Shown here: piece by piece, positions 63,978-64,000 of the stretch
How the letters are laid out: each line of letters starts with the position of its first letter
Numbering within the stretch: position 1 is the stretch's first letter
Origin: Methanimicrococcus sp. OttesenSCG-928-J09
GTDB taxonomy: Archaea; Halobacteriota; Methanosarcinia; Methanosarcinales; Methanosarcinaceae
Direction of reading: 5' to 3'
Assembly: GCA_030266245.1 (NCBI GenBank)
Contig: JAJDHP010000001.1
Location: forward strand, 1-64,000
DNA length: 64,000 bases
Made by a program: the position numbers and the translations under genes
Notes under the pieces: model-generated
Database searches by the model: none
The model's input: only the letters and a program-made list of their open reading frames with translations
What the model was told of the DNA's origin: nothing

Positions 63978-64000
63978 ATTCAATTTCAAAAAACGATTTA

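Overview
The window is chromosomal DNA of a methanogenic archaeon. I place it in the Methanosarcinaceae, and a gut lineage such as Methanimicrococcus is a guess. Support: archaeal information-processing genes (Orc1/Cdc6, archaeal GluRS, L18e-L13-S9-RpoN-RpoK-S2 cluster, aIF2-alpha, Nop10, Rpb4, L21e, Pus10, RadB, Sec61-beta), ether-lipid CarS, archaeal riboflavin synthase, archaeal methionine adenosyltransferase, a two-domain Methanosarcina-type S-layer protein and a DUF1699 protein. The DNA is AT-rich. Promoters carry TATA boxes and several messages look leaderless. I saw no tRNA, rRNA, CRISPR array, prophage or transposase.

Layout. 1-7.2 kb: cdc6, FAH hydrolase, small HTH protein, gltX, serA, an orphan gene. 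7.4-12.7 kb: MscS channel, a large surface protein, a SUFU-domain protein, a broken HicA toxin gene with its antitoxin. 12.9-15.5 kb: ribosomal/RNA polymerase operon. 16.3-23 kb: thiL, a 1280-residue S-layer protein, a nuclease, DUF1699. 23.5-30.8 kb: giant U32 peptidase-like protein and a nitrate/sulfonate/taurine-type ABC transporter split around an HTH regulator. 31-36 kb: Sec61-beta, mtnA, radB, twin small membrane proteins, RecJ-like phosphoesterase. 36-40 kb: hisF, hisB, hisA, hisG. 40-50 kb: metK-type enzyme, orphan antitoxin, sugar-phosphate mutase, PAC2-nop10-aIF2alpha, rpoF, L21e, pus10-engB, NIF3. 51-58 kb: beta-helix surface protein, Na+/solute symporter, pyrE, carS, HTH regulator, S4-FtsJ methyltransferase. 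58.5-64 kb: FMN-binding protein, Fic protein, radical SAM protein, ribC, DUF1877-like protein, ribH.

The most interesting result is an in-frame TAG codon in two genes. In hisG an amber codon sits exactly between the catalytic part and an intact HisG C-terminal domain. In the surface protein at 8773-11100 an amber codon at position 105 is followed by 670 uninterrupted codons. None of the 59 genes I called ends in TAG (39 TAA, 20 TGA by my count). This fits an organism that reads TAG as pyrrolysine outside methylamine methyltransferases.

The second result is a family of interspersed intergenic elements, with six full and several partial copies. Each is built from 24-bp tandem units, a GGGAGGG box, a near-invariant hairpin, a GC-rich stem and a CGCGCGCG tail. 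Other intergenic regions hold tandem repeats of 11, 12, 14 and 33 bp and several long-range inverted repeats that may be undescribed RNAs.
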